Shown: positions 43,650-57,175, numbered from the stretch's first letter. The stretch: 64,000 nt of DNA from Asterella californica (GCA_036924285.1 JAYKYS010000012.1:5642001-5706000); one strand, 5' to 3'. The notes: generated from the letters alone by a model not told the origin. Numbers and translations are program-made.

Positions 43650-46600
43650 AAAATATAAGACATCGGTTATACAGCTATGAGGATTATACATGTCAAAATA
43701 TATGTATACAACATGTGTATATTCATTCGGTTAATATATAGAACCTAACTACAACTCATCATGCACATCATATCATGATGATGATAATGTAATCTCAAAA
43801 AATAAGACATGTTCTGTTGTGTTAGTACAAAGACAAACCTTGCTATTATACAACGTATGTTACATGACAAACTACATCTCATTTTGAGTATAAAGGACAT
43901 TCTAAACTAACAACATCCTTGACACTAGAAGAGATGCTCATATCATCTCGATTTCAATATACTAGTGCGTAGATCATGCAACTAGTACTCTGAAACTTCA
44001 AAATCAGAAACAATTAAAACTCTAGCTAGAAATTATGACCAAAATAACAAAAAATGAAAACAAAACAAAATTCTCTAAAGTGAAAAAGTGAAGGAACCTC
44101 CTTCTCCTTATGAAGGAAGGAGTGAGCACACTTTGAATCATAAGACCCATCATCAGTCGTCTTAAACTAGACGACAAGATCAATCCCTCTCACTACATCG
44201 TTCGTCAATCAATCTGATTCCGGACTGAAGGCGAGAGCGTTTAGAGGAAGACGGAGAAAGAAGACGGGAGAGCAATCATACCAGGTACAACACAATTTCG
44301 TAAAACTTAGTGATTTCGCAGTGACGTAATCGATGCAGTGGACGAAAAAAACGTTTAGAGGGTGCAAGATGGATGACGAATCGTCTCTATAAGAACATCA
44401 ATTTTACGACGACATGTCATCCATTTAAAATGTGCGTGCTTTAAGACGATCTACTATGCTTGATCGAGTCAAGATCACTCATTTTATTTTATTGTCTATT
44501 AAAGATGATCATGGTATCGATACCCAACTAAATATGAATCACAAATGATTATTTCATAAAAAGAAATAATAATTTGTCATTATTTGTTATATGAATAACA
44601 ACAAATTGATATTATATATATATGTGTAAATAATAACTTATTGTTATTTGTATTCATTATCATTTATCCTCGACCTAAGACGCTGCTGATGAAAAAGACG
44701 TGAACCGAGATCATCTGACGATTTGAGTAGCGTTGACGATCCCAAGAACAAGTTGTTGACGATCCGAAAAAAGACCTGCTACTTGAAGAGAGACGGTGGT
44801 GATCAAGAATGTGTGAAATAATCTCGCCGAATAACTTAAGTGGAGCTGGCTTGAACAAGTTGCAGGTGATCCGAAGCACCACTCTAAAATTTCTAAACGT
44901 CCACAGGTTATGAAATTTTTTTCTCACTAGTTCCCACTCTCATGCTTCATATATATTTTATTATGTTTAGTTTATCCATAAAGTTAAGTTTGAGAACTTT
45001 GTGTAATATGAAAACAACACAAAGTGTTCATAAGACGTAGATTAATCAGTGGGTAAGGTTGCTCTCTATGTAAATCTCGTAACCTTTAATTGCAGTCATC
45101 TAAAAGTTTTTGTTTACCTTACAAATATGAAACACTAGTTGTGGAATAGTCTATACGGATCTAGATGTAATTTTAGATTTATTTTTAGATAAATTTTATT
45201 GTACAATTAAAATTAATTGAGAAGAAAAGGATGTCAATGTTCTTAAATATTTCACATCCGAGATGAGAAAATTGAGTGGTTTAAGTGAAAAAAGGGTATA
45301 AATGTTATGAATTAAGATAATACTTTGACAAACATATGAATCAATATTGTAACAAAAATTAATAGAGTTTTAGTATCATAGTAAATACATAAACGATACG
45401 ATGTATAGACTTTAATTCACAGAAAACTTTTGTTGAATGTTGCGGAGTCTTGAATTAAATTTTGCCAGAAACTGACTTTGGTTTCTGTATTATACTCGAG
45501 TTGTACTCGAGATGAGGATATAATCTTTATTACTTTTATCAGTTTCAAATGCAACACTATATTACATTGTTAAATTTGTGCACCTGAAATCCGAAAGCTT
45601 TAGACTTTTGCACTTTTTAGCAACAAACAAGGTAAAGTATGTTTCGTTTTGCACCCGAGTTTATATACGTTTTTATGAGTATCATATCCATCTGATCCGA
45701 CAAAGAACAGACGGGTGTCCAGCCCCAAGTCTCTAAATAGATATCTTTGGGGGCGATTCTTGCTTTGCAACAGGTTCCCTCTACTCCTATTAATTGCTCT
45801 TTCGTAAATAGTAATAACAACTTCATGCACAGTTACAGGACATCAGCTAATAAGAATAGAGTCACTTAAATACCCAAAAATGAGGTGTCAGCTTTGTACG
45901 GTGTATCCTTATACCTGCTTTCAACCGATGTATGACGGTAATTATTGGGAGAACGTTCAAACATATTATACTGAAATAATGGATGTTCTGAATTTAGAAA
46001 AGTCGTTTCCCGCATCCAGGACCACATGTGTAGACGAACTCGCAATTAGATGTGTGCGAACTGGGTTACTGCAGTATCTATCCAGCTCCACGGAACTTAC
46101 ACCTCCGTCCACTTGAGATGGACGGAACAGTTCATTGCGCTCACCATGCATAAGAACGAAGGCACACCAAGTGTCAATTCATGTCTACTGAGCTACACAG
46201 TCGTAAAATCTGCTTTCCTTTGTGTTATATATATGATACCGCAGTACATACCGAGTCCTTTAACTGTAGATAACTTCGAAGATGAGGAACTACCAAATTC
46301 TCTACATTCCCTGGCACCGTGCAAATATATATTCACCTCCTTTCATCTCGGAAAGAAGAGGCAAATATGTCTTTTTGTCTTTTAAAGTGATAATAAATTA
46401 ACAATTTAAATTGAATTAGTACGTACATAAATTAAAATATGTTTGTTAGTTTTGAAATCTAGTGTCTATTTTTTCTTTTGAGTTACGTGTGGATCACCAT
46501 GCAACTCTAAGTGAAGTTATTATCTAATTTCTGTGGTTAAGTTTTTTAATAATTTAATATATTTTTTCAGGATTATTGTTCTTTTGTTCCATCGTCAGCA

Positions 46601-47172
46601 ATTACTAGCTTTTTTGTGAAGGAACAACTTCTTCAATTTGGGCTAAGTTTCAGTATTAGTAACACATGCAGACAGGCAGTAACCTTCAGGTAGGACGGTC
46701 AACGGTTAGGACTTTGCGAACGACATCACTAAAAGAGACCCAAAGCCTGCTGTCAAGTGGATGGACCTTTTGCTATGCTGTAGCTGAAGCGATGATTCGA
46801 GCTCGGAAGCCCAACGGCATGTCATATTTCAGTCCGTCACTTGAAGCACGATTGAAGAACAATCAGTACAGCATGAGCGTTATATCCTATTTCGGTCAGC
46901 CTGAGAACAGATCCCGAAGTCATGTTTTGCGCTTTGCTTCTTCAAGTTGTCGTCGTTCGAGGGCAGTCAAAATCGTCTCGCATGTCCCTTCTTCCCAAAA
47001 TCACTCAGAAGTACTATCGCGTTCCGAGGTTGCCAAACGCGCAGAGAAAGTATAGCTCACATTTGATCGAACGACGTCTGCACAAGTGAGAAACCGAGCG
47101 TCTTACGTTGTGCCGACTGTTCGGACATAGAAAGATATGAATATTTCACTTGATATCTTTCGCGGGGCTACA
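43650..47172. other. AT-rich stretch without a supported gene
   Basis: Short plus-strand frames at 45880-46116, 46050-46385 and 46666-47055 have a mixed composition but no motif. Near 44520-44660 there are ATAATAA-rich imperfect inverted repeats that could be an old MITE. An interrupted CTCGAG pair lies near 45497-45510. Confidence 0.4.
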
Positions 47173-47683
47173 GATGATAACTTTAATTGCTCTTCCTGTT
47201 GGTATGTTCTGGTACGGTAACAGCACAATCATCAACGAGCTTGAGCTCGTTTACTCTTATCACGGTCTATATCGACAGGAACTTCAGGCTACCAGAACCT
47301 ACTGTGATTAGAATTTTCCCTCCTAATACGACCCAGGCGTCGCCCGTTCAGAGACAAGCGATCAGCGACAACTTCATATAAGGATCGAGCTCGCGGGATA
47401 ACGGTACCTCTGGATTTCTCGGGTTCCTGCAGAGAGATACTCGAGTTCTGAGTCTAGAGAGGATGATCTTCTAGAGACCCAGGCGAATGGAGTTCTGCGT
47501 TTCAGGCAGAAGTATAAGGGCACGATCACCTTTGAAGGCCGCCTGTCAGCAGCTGGTGCAAAGCCACCACTGGACGAACTCCCCATTACTGGAGGCTCTG
47601 GTGTGTTTCGTGGCGCAACGGGTTATATAACTTCCACCAGTTTGAGTTATGACGAGCTTACTGGCATTCAGATTCTTCACTGA
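47173..47683 (+). pseudogene. Dirigent-like barrel protein pseudogene
   Basis: Dirigent proteins are secreted eight-stranded barrels that steer phenoxy-radical coupling. The start shows a hydrophobic signal-like segment (LLFLLVCSGTVTAQ, 47187-47228), reached from the ATG at 47173 only through a frame change. Next come SGFLGFLQRD (about 47413), typical of the central strands, then in another frame KGTITFEGRLS, DELPITGGSGVFRGATGY and DELTGIQILH, the hallmark E/D-x-P-(I/V)-x-GG-(S/T)-G-x-F-R-x-A-x-GY block. A TAA at 47379-47381 and a frameshift between 47440 and 47480 break the gene. An intron could remove one defect, but I see no good borders. Confidence 0.7.
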
Positions 47684-50600
47684 ATCTTCAGTGGGACATT
47701 ACCATCTGCTTCAAGCGCTGTGAACTTCAGAAGTAGTAGTCATCTTCCTTTAGCTCGAGTCCAATGCATGGTGTAGCCTTTCGTCAATGGAACCCTGCAG
47801 CCTGTCTCTGGTCATGGAAACTTAGATAAGATGAGCTAGAAGAGGAATAAGTTGAAGAAGCGACAATATACGGCGCACATTCTCTGAGAGTGGCATGACA
47901 ACTGACCATGCATGCTAGGTCAACTTCGCTAACTTTTGTTTGTTTTGTGTTCTTGAGAAAGACATAAGTGTACGTCAGTACCGTATCTTGCTATGCTGCA
48001 TATCAAGAAAAGGAGCAGAAGTACCAGACTCCGTTCTGGTTTGGATTCCTGGGGTCCTTCCGGCTCCAGTCACATATTCTTAATCAAGCCTCGAACATGG
48101 CATCGTTACAAAGGATGCCATGTTAGGGTGGATGTACGTACTTCTAGGTTGACTTAGATATCATGTCAGATACACAGCCGAAGTCACTTTTATGTTTCCA
48201 ATGGGGTGTCAGTTTCAGGATCGAGCTTCTCCGGATTGGTGTGTTTTAGAAATTAAAGCCTTAGGTATCACACCATGTACAAATCTGCTGTGTATAATCT
48301 TTAGTGTAGGAACTTGACGAAGTTTTATCCTTTGCTATGTACACCTCAATTAGTAAGAGTATCTCCATCAGGTAAGGTTTCTGCTGTTACAGTATCATGA
48401 TCACTATGTTCTGAGTCGGCACTTCTTAAAGGTACTCCCACTTTGAGCCTCCAAATTCGTATAGTGACTTTTATCGAGTGGATGTGTTCTATTCAACAAG
48501 CTATCACTCAATCTTATCGTTTCCTAACTCCCCGAGTGACATTCTGTTTGTTGCTTGTTGCTCCTTGCGAGTTTATTGCGCTTATACTGTAATAACTGTA
48601 TACTGAGAATCCACTAATTCCCAATCTAATTTACTTAGTCCAGAAGCTAGACCTGGCAGTAAACGAAGTCTAGCCTGTGAACTTAAATAGTTGCTTGCTT
48701 ATTAAGCTCATGGTCAGCCTATGCTCAGTCAATCCATCTTATGCTTTCTATTCCTGCTTCATGAACTTTATCCACTTTATCATTTTACACTCTTAATGTG
48801 CTGGATTGTTACAATTCAGCGGTTGACATCCGTCAGAAAAAGACTGAAGATATATTATTATGAATCTGAGAGACTGCACTCAGTTAAAACTAATTAATTT
48901 ACAAGACGCATTAAAGCAAGTTTGTACTCGTGTTTGTACCATATTAGTGACTTTGGAGTCTGTTTGGGGCGCCTTACGATAAACTAAATTAGGGTTTACC
49001 CTAACATATACTCCCGACTGTAGCTAAGCTCAGCTAAGTATTAACATCTCTCTAGTTCGATTTTCTACATGAACATACTAAAACCTCATAGTCCGGTTAA
49101 CAGGACCCTAAGGATCGATGGACGCTACTGCCATCAGTTTGTTATATCTCCTGGTGGTGAAGGGGTAGGTGAGACGCAGCAGACCGGACTGTAGGTTGGC
49201 CTCCTTTTCGAACCTAGGTTCGTGCTTCATCATCCATAATTAACCTGCTGTTTCATACAAGTGAAGCTCCTGAAGCTGTTTGACTATGTGCAGATTATCC
49301 ATGGCCTAGACGACTGGGGGAACTTGAGCCCACTTGCTGCTTTAATATGGATCGAAACTACAAGGTACAGCAATGTCGGGATGTGTACATGATTAAGATA
49401 AGATACTTTGCAAGGCAACAATTGTTTGATTACAGTTCAGGAGGATCGGAGCAGTTTAACAGTTCCCAAAAGTACGAAGCTAATGTCTCCCTTCAAACTG
49501 AAGTGGTTAGCTGATACAGGGCCTGCGATGCACCGCTGATGTAAGCTGGCTTTACAGGACCAGCAAAATTTCCCGGCTCTACTGTGCAACTTATCATGTA
49601 GTATGTATGCGACAGGAGAAGGGGTACTGATATATAGGTCAAGGCCGAAAGTTCGAAAGGACCATGACTGGAGTCAAGGTTTCTCTTCCGATTTATATGG
49701 ATGACAGCAGTTTCTACCACCATGCATGCCTTTCCGCAGCTTGATTGCTTACTCTGACGTGTGCTTGGAAACGCTTAGTAACCATGAAGGTTTTCCTCCT
49801 GGTTTTCTTCGACTTGTGAAAGAGTGTGAGACCAAATTCTCATTTTGCTTATATATGTACTAACCAAGCGGCTCAGAGTAGAGTTTGAACATGAGCCATT
49901 AACGGTGTCAACGTATAAGATCAAGTGCGACCTGAATAGATGATGTTCGAACGAAAAGATCAACGCATGTTATTGCATTACTCTGAGGCGACCACGGACT
50001 AATTATGACGTCAGTTTCGTCGTTGGGTGGCCTTGGGGGCTCGTTGTTCATGGTTCGCGGGCCTAACTTCTCGGCGTTTTATTAGAGAGAAAGAGTACTC
50101 TGTAGATATCTTCCGTCATCTATCCAGAGACTGTTTCCGCTACTATATTTCAGAGCACACAGTGAACCCATACGCGCTGCCTAAGTCGCTTTGAGTTCGA
50201 AGTTTCATGTCCAGATGCAGCGAACCGCAAAAAGTGTAGATTTCGGCCTGGAGTTGTCCGCCGCATCATTTTCTATTTGTCCATGGAACTAACTGACCAT
50301 GATATTCTGGCTTCTGAGTCGGCTCGTCTATATATGGATAGGCATCTCCGGACGTCAGGTATCGGGCTCATACATCCTCTCGAGCTCCCTCACTCTGGAT
50401 ACGTATAATGTGTGTGGGACATTTCCGTCGCAAGCCAGTCTCTCTCCAGTAAATATGCATGCAACATGAGCTTTTCCGCAAAGGGAAGGAAGAGGACACA
50501 TGGTTAAAGCGGATGGGAAATCTTGAGTCGGTCATCAGCTGAGACAAGGGTTATACTTTATTATAAAGGAGAGAATTAGTTTAAATATAAGTATGCCATC

Positions 50601-52974
50601 AATCTTAAGTAGCATCTACTTTGTGTTAGTGAAATGTTTACTAATTTACATTATAATTATATACAATAATTTTTTAATAATAATTTATATCTTATAAACC
50701 AATAAGGCAATCACACTCTTATTCGCTTTCAAACGTACAAGTTAGAGATTTTGATATATGGTATACATTAATTTATTACCTTACCAATTCACATTATCTC
50801 TTCTCTCATCCCAAAACAGAAAACGTGATAAAAATACAAAGAATATAGACAACGGAGTTTACTTAAAAAGTAATCCCTTGTGCACGATTAACAATTGATC
50901 ACTATAACTTCGGGTTAACAATCATCTAGCTAGGAAGAAGAGCACAGTAGGAATCAAACCGACTGGGTGTTCTTCACCGACGTAGTAGGACTGGAACGTC
51001 CTGCCAACACGCCGCTAACAGACTCTGCTATTTTCAATCTGTTTACGACAGAGTACATTTACTTCCTCTTTTCCTCGGGTCCGGTCCTCTTTACGGCCCC
51101 GGCCGCATCGATCAGTAATGGTAAGCGGATAAAGTATTTTATTAGTGCCATCCGAGGAGAGCTCAGTGAAGCTGGCATGATCTGAATCGTTTCATACCTG
51201 CAGCCAAGACGTTGCTAGCTTGATCATCGTCGACTCAGCGTGTGACTAACGCAAGGATCGGAAAGTTTTGAACTTGAGAAGCTCAAGCTTGGAGTCTACA
51301 CGATCATCCCAACTATTGCATTTGTATAAATCGATTGGTTTTACTACTGAACTTCGATAGAATTCGCATGCTACATATATATATGCATCTGGCTGTGGAT
51401 ACCTGATTTTGCATGAATTCTATTCCCTCTCATTTCTGTGCTCGTACGAGTCCATTTATGCTTTTCCAGGTTCCATGTACGAACGGATTACTTAACATAC
51501 AAACAGTAGTGGATCTGGCAACCGTCAGTGCCAATTCGAATTCGATGCAGTCTGATTCTCCTCATGATCATCATGGCATATCTTCCCTACATGCACGGAC
51601 GTTGAGCTAGATGGCAATTGGCGCCTCCTCCCCAGTGAATCATGAGATCCAACATTCTCGCATTCCAGCTGGTCGTCAACTCAAATGTTTGCTAGTTTCA
51701 AGCCATTTCTCGTCTCCTTGTGGCCACGAACCTTCTGGATCCTACCTCTACATCATCATGGATGGCTAGCTAGCTATCCGAATTAGTTATGCGCATACTG
51801 ATACCGTTTCAAAGTTCTTTGTACCAGATTCTGACCATGGCTGATGTGGCTGGCCATCACAGTGTTGACCCTTACCTTATGCCAAGCACTATCGATATCG
51901 TAGTCCTTCAAGTGGCTCATTAGTAAATGACTCTGGAGTCGGAAGCGAAACTACACGAGCTCACTGTGAACTCGAAGGGCGTTCGAGTTTCCATGGTTGA
52001 GACCGTCGTTCCACTAAATATATGTACCCTATGCAACACAGAAAGTGGTGCCGATCTAATAAACCCCACCTTGGCTGGGTGGCTGGAACCTTCAGATTGC
52101 CACGTACAACCAGTTGGGAAGCCTGAGCACTAACTAGCACTATGATCAGTCGATACGCGGCGTCAAGTTTGCTTTCCGACAGGTAAAGGACTCCAATCGG
52201 TTACCCTTCCCCTTCCTGTCGATCGCGATATGTTGATACTGATTGAAAATCAAATATCTTTGCCTGTGCCCGAAATAGTCAGCAGGTGTGTACTACTCAT
52301 TCATGAAGTCCTTCACGAACAGTGTCAGTCGACGACCACAGGATTCACTGAAAGAAAATTGGTACAAAGAAAAAATGGCTTAACTACAAATGAACTGTGA
52401 AACATGATCATGAGCGAATGAGATTTAAAGTTTGACACGGAATCCTAGCTAGGGAATGACTTTCCGGTCTTCTTTCGTTCGAGTTTAATTTTCTCTTTAT
52501 CGATTTCCTTTCTTCCTGTCTTTCCTTCCATTCGTCTCTTGCGATATGTTGGCAAGAAGACGTAAAGGGAAGTCATGTCCTCGAAAGGTCACTGTTTTCG
52601 ATCAGGTCACCTCGGAACAGCGGCGTACATTACCCCCAGCCTGAAGAGAGAAGAAATACGCGCGCTGCATGAAAAGTGGGACCAGTACTCGTGCGCCCGG
52701 ACTGACCTCTCCTGAGATCCCAGTGGCTAAAATATGTCCTTGACAATAACGGCATGGTCAGCATGCAGTCAACTGCGTCCCGGCAACTATTAAGGATGTC
52801 ATGGGATGTCTAGCTTCGAATTCAGACTTCAGTCAGTCATTCATATTACTGCAGCAAAGATCAGTTACTGTTGCTACTGTTTATCATCTGGACTGTTCTC
52901 CACAGACTGCCGACTGATCTAGCTTGACCAGTATCAAACCCTCCTACGTACCCCTTCTGGAGTGTGGGGAAGTG
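47684..52974. other. Long stretch without a supported gene
   Basis: Base composition is more balanced than in the AT-rich flanks. Short frames (49493-49723 minus, 50967-51185 plus, 51413-51610 plus, 51927-52133 plus) have no recognisable motif. The palindrome TTAGGGTTTACCCTAA lies at 48989-49004. Parts may be promoters or decayed genes. Confidence 0.4.
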
Positions 52975-52983
52975 TATATAAAT
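52975..52983 (+). promoter_or_regulatory. TATA box upstream of the gene at 53280
   Basis: TATATAAAT, 305 bases before the ATG. If used, the transcript would begin near 53005-53015 with a leader of about 270 bases that contains several short upstream ORFs (for example ATGATGATT near 52998 and ATGCTCCTATGA near 53157), which could damp translation. Confidence 0.5.
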
Positions 52984-53279
52984 CCCCTCTAGGACATGAT
53001 GATTCTCCTGATACCCTTGACTTGTTAGAGTGTGTTGAGCTCTGGTTTTCACACAGCAACATCCTTAGGGGTCCCTTTACGAGACTAGAGGAAATCAGTT
53101 GAGACAAGCAGTTCCGGTCTTAGGTCAAATTTGGCTGATCATCCACCTTCATAAGCATGCTCCTATGAGCATCAAGATAAGTTCGTACCTACCTAGGTAA
53201 TCCTTTCCACTCCGAGAGACCCTGGACTGGAATACGTTTGATTAGTCTAGGTATTCAGCAGCCTGGTAACCCCGACAAG

Positions 53280-53837
53280 ATGTTGACTCCCAGCGGTGTG
53301 ACTCTTTTTGTGCTCGAGAAGCTGAGGATCAGACGGTCGGGTTCCAAATTGACATCATATCTCGATGCAGCTGCAGGAGAGGTGGAAGGATACAAGACGA
53401 GACTGTTGTGGACAATCCCGGAGGAGGAGGAGGAGGAGGAGGACACTTCGAATTCTCACAAGGGATCCGGAGAGCATGTTGGCAAGCTGAGGAATTCCAA
53501 GAAACCAGCCATCAAGGCCTCTCCAGGCCTGGGAGTGGTAGGAGGCGACTGCAACTGCAGCCTGTTGGTGAAGTGCATGCAGCTCAAGTCCACCTTCACG
53601 GCTCCATCGAGAAGTCGCAGGAGTGCGAAGGTTTCCAACAGCTCCAAAGCTGAAGGGAACGACGTCGAGGCGAGCTCTCGGTCGAGAATGTCATCAATAG
53701 CTGTTGCTCCTGCACGCCACAGGAGCAAAGCAGATGAGGACCAACTGAGGCAACAATGCAACGAGATTTATGACCTATACAGAGCTATCGCTGGAGGAAG
53801 ACTTTCACTTGAACAGATCCTCAACCTGAGACTATGA
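53280..53837 (+). CDS. Small basic-acidic protein of unknown function
   Basis: From ATG 53280, 185 residues, single exon, ending TGA; the frame is open upstream to 53185 without another ATG. Layout: FVLEKLRIRRSGSKL start; a run of seven glutamates followed by aspartate (GGA trinucleotide repeat, 53420-53441); a central GGDCNCSLLVKCMQLKSTF with three cysteines; a serine/arginine-rich stretch (SRSRRSAKVSNSS, SSRSRMSS); and a C-terminal helix DQLRQQCNEIYDLYRAIAGG followed by LSLEQILNLRL. No signal peptide or membrane segment. I do not recognise the family; the non-repetitive C-terminus and TATA box support a real gene. A nuclear regulator is possible, but this is a guess. Confidence 0.6.
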   Translation: MLTPSGVTLFVLEKLRIRRSGSKLTSYLDAAAGEVEGYKTRLLWTIPEEEEEEEDTSNSHKGSGEHVGKLRNSKKPAIKASPGLGVVGGDCNCSLLVKCMQLKSTFTAPSRSRRSAKVSNSSKAEGNDVEASSRSRMSSIAVAPARHRSKADEDQLRQQCNEIYDLYRAIAGGRLSLEQILNLRL

Positions 53838-56099
53838 GCTCTGCGACGCCCGGCAGACCACGGTCCTGCAATTCTGGACACGAGTTCGCATGCGGAATCC
53901 CTCCATGCAGCTCAGCTGAGGATCCCGAATTGTAGAAGTCACCACTGGCCATGGATCATACGGTGTCTCTCTAAAACCTCACTTTGTCGAGAAAGCATAC
54001 GTTGTTAGATGTACAATTTTATCTCGCACATATCTCAGTTTTAACTTAAAGGATGCATACTCATAGTACAGTCAGTGTTTACCTTAGAAGCTTTTGGCAC
54101 TGATTCTCGAGCCACGAGCTCGAGTAAAGCTACAGAATGCATGAGAGTAAGCATGATTAATGAGACCTTCAACAATCACAGACCTGCCGCTGTGATTCTT
54201 GAGACGAGTTGTATTTTAGGTGTTAATTAGAGGAGTCGGCCATGGATTCTTCACAATGTGGATTTCCCTAGTGCTGCAGTTAGGCGACACTAGTACTACG
54301 CCCGCAGAATCACAGTCACAGTGGGTGCGGTACATATATCATACATGACACATACTAGTAGAATCTTAAATCTTTTGTAACCTGAAGCTTTGCATCAGCT
54401 GAACAGGTTACCTGCAGGTGAGCCCTAGCCTTTTGAGCGATAATGTTATATATGCTTGTTAGCAAGCTCCGGCTAGGACTACGTACGACATAACTGAATC
54501 CAGTAAACACGACAAGACGTCAGGAGACCACAACTGAGGCACTCGAGTTCTCACCTATAGCAATCGATTGTGGCTGTTCCGAATCGACTTCAACCTATCA
54601 CGACGTCTAAACCTGCAGGTAGTTTTCTATCATCATACGGCTGCACGAGATCCTTCATTTGATTCTGCTCGGTACGCGAGCGAGTCCTGTTTAGTCAGAT
54701 CCAGGCACCTCAGGAGATTGTACACGATCGATATCGACGTAACATGTACATGCATGAAAGAGCTGCTCTCCCTTTTACGGTTTAGTTATCTTACGAGTGA
54801 AGACTGGGAGAAGGATGTAAAGATTGTTCAATCCAGAGAAAGATGCTCGTACTCCAGGGAAACCGAAGATGAAACTGTTTCGAACTCTGGAGATCACCAT
54901 GCTGAGCTACGCAAACAGGATAGATCGAATTCCGGAATCTGGCCAGGTTCATGTCCATCAAGTCTCAACAGCAAGGCAGAGGAACCGGACAATCAAGATG
55001 TGTTAAATTGGATATGATGTATACTGCTTCAAAAGGACCCTTGATTCCGATCAATTCGAGCAGATTATTAGTTCACATGTTCATCAAGCATTTGACCAGT
55101 TTTCATAGTGAGGAGACACAGATGCAGCCAATCGACTATACAAAATTAGCAAGTTACGTCGTAGTCGAATGTACTATTATGGGCTTCAAGAAGGAGTTCT
55201 TCAACACTGATTCTCATACTTTTGGCCTTATGTCAGAGGTAAGAAACGTAGATCAACCATTATATGTTCTGTATCATGTTCAGTAAGCGTTGAGCACTTC
55301 AACGTGGAAAATTCTCAAGCACTGCGCGTGATTTCAGTCTAGCGGGGTTCCAAAGGCCCACGAGGCTTGTAATTCTGTTTGGTGACGTTTCATGACCAAA
55401 AATGGAGTTTAACTATATCGACCATGACGTTACTACTCTTTGTTCTTCAAGTTGGCGCTATCTCCATGCCAATCCTACCCAAAGTCAAGAATTCAAGCCA
55501 CGCGATATATCTGTATGTAAATGAGGCCAGTGATATTTGTACACTACACGTCGATAGATTTCTAACCCTTCGAACCCTTCGACCCCTCACCAGATGCGCA
55601 TGCGTAAGAAATCTTCTAAGTCTGTAGTTGGCTTCTGATTCCAATAACTAAACCGACTGATCGAAATTCCTTCTGCTTTCCTCGTAGAGTTCCCTGTCCT
55701 CAATCAGGGGTCCACCTACCGGTACAAGCACTTGACTAGTACACGTCTCGTGACAAAGGCTGATTCAATGTTGGCATGCAGATTAATGCCACTGTACTCT
55801 CCGTGTAGGTTCGATTGGATGAAAGGTCGAAACCGATTGGTGTGGTGGAGGTGAGAAATTAACGGGTCTATAATTAAATCTGTCGTGAAGTACATAACGT
55901 TGATGCCTTGTTTGATGGATTCATGTGTAATCGGCCAAGCACGGAAGCTAGAAACGACTGAAAAGCTCTACACTAGGACTGAGAGGATCGTGTTTCCTGG
56001 TTTCTTATACAAACATCATCCCCCTGCAGCGTAAAAGCCTTTTACCTTATGGTTAAATACACTGGATCTGAACTTCTCCTCACTTTCAAAGAACATAGT
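53838..56099. other. Stretch without a supported gene
   Basis: Plus-strand frames at 54568-55017, 54824-55006 and 54951-55286 overlap each other in different phases and show no motif, so they are not called. A minus-strand frame at 55447-55644 is likewise unsupported. Confidence 0.4.
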
Positions 56100-56140
56100 C
56101 TGTCGTTGCAGACTGCGGCGGCCGCAGTCTGCAACGACAG
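56100..56140. repeat. Perfect 41-base palindrome with a NotI site at its centre
   Basis: Two exact 20-base arms (56100-56119 and 56121-56140) around a single G. GCGGCCGC spans 56118-56125. The arms are GC-rich (about 60%) in a moderately AT-rich setting. Flanking bases keep weak symmetry (CACTTTC..TAG on the left, CTAAAAAGAGTGGG on the right), which could be a tiny inverted-repeat element. Confidence 0.95.
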
Positions 56141-56830
56141 CTAAAAAGAGTGGGATGGATGATCGATGGTAGCGACTGGCAGTGAAATGTATGCCGCGAC
56201 TAGATCTAGTACCACGTAGTCAAGAGAGAATGTTCAGTACTGGAAGCCAAACGCAGATTCTCGGGGTTTGTGGGACAGAACCGTGCGAGAATTTCAAGCC
56301 TCCGCGCCTTTCCTGTTCTATGTGTGGACGCTGTGGAATGCACAAACGGCATGTTTGGTTGAAACAGAGCGAGGGCGTGGACATTTCCTAACGTGATGTT
56401 GTCCAAAAGTGATTCACAGATCGGAAGAAGCTGCGGATATATACACTGTCCAAACTGAGTGACTCGACAGCTAGAGCAGAGCAGTTGCAAGTCTTCGAAG
56501 GAAAGTGGGACTCTCAAGACTTAAGATGCACTGTTGATTCACCGATTCACCGCTTTGCCATTTTGCGTCCTGATTCACCTGACGACCACAATTACGCGGG
56601 TAGGGTCTGTTTACATGGTTTGACACGCGGTTTGCGCCTGATTTCTGTGGACGCAAAGTATTCTCGATGTGGGTGTAGTTATGCGTTTACCGACTGAGAT
56701 TTGCGGTTTTCTGGAAGTTAACACTATAGCTTGTGACGTGTTATGGTGGGTAAGGAAAGAACATGCTGTGGAGTTAAATTTGGTAGATACATTTAGAGGA
56801 TAAAATTTTCAGAAAAAATCAAAATCAAAA
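56141..56830. other. Stretch without a supported gene
   Basis: Overlapping short frames on both strands (56182-56391 plus, 56206-56517 minus, 56485-56697 plus), none with a motif. Confidence 0.4.
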
Positions 56831-57175
56831 ATTTACTTGACCGCACCCCCTAATACTTGGTTCCATTTGATCCCACCCCTCTTAACATTACATTACTTAG
56901 ACTACATTTTTTACGGCAACAGCAGGTTCATTAGGTCAAATTTCACATAATCTGAATCCAAGACATGCATATCAGCAACCAACTATATATTTACATAACC
57001 AACTATATATTTACATAAGGAATTTAATTTAAAGTGCCTTTATCGCAAATTATCAGACTAGATTATCTCTTACTTATCTTAGTTCAGTGTCTTCACATGG
57101 CGATAAACTAAAACCTGTTGTTTCCCGTCTTGAGTACAATCAAATAATACAATCTTAAGAAGAGTGGGTAAAGTC
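56831..57175. mobile_element. MITE-like repeat, copy 1
   Basis: Starts ATTTACTTGACCGCACCCCC and is similar over its length to 62529-62866. Shared blocks: CTCTTAAC(A/T)TT..CATTACTT, ATTATCA(G/A)ACT, CAGTGT(C/T)TT, CCTG(T/C)TGTT. The right end is decayed (GTGGGTAAAGT). An internal 20-base unit, AACCAACTATATATTTACAT, is duplicated in tandem at 56981-57020. Confidence 0.7.

Noticed and set aside
46666..47055. 129-codon plus-strand frame as a gene before the dirigent relic
   Set aside because: Arginine/serine-rich with no motif; probably chance in a GC-balanced stretch.
48989..49004. TTAGGGTTTACCCTAA as an interstitial telomere
   Set aside because: Only one TTTAGGG unit on each arm; no array.
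54568..55286. Three overlapping plus-strand frames as a gene
   Set aside because: They lie in different phases without splice borders and show no conserved motif.
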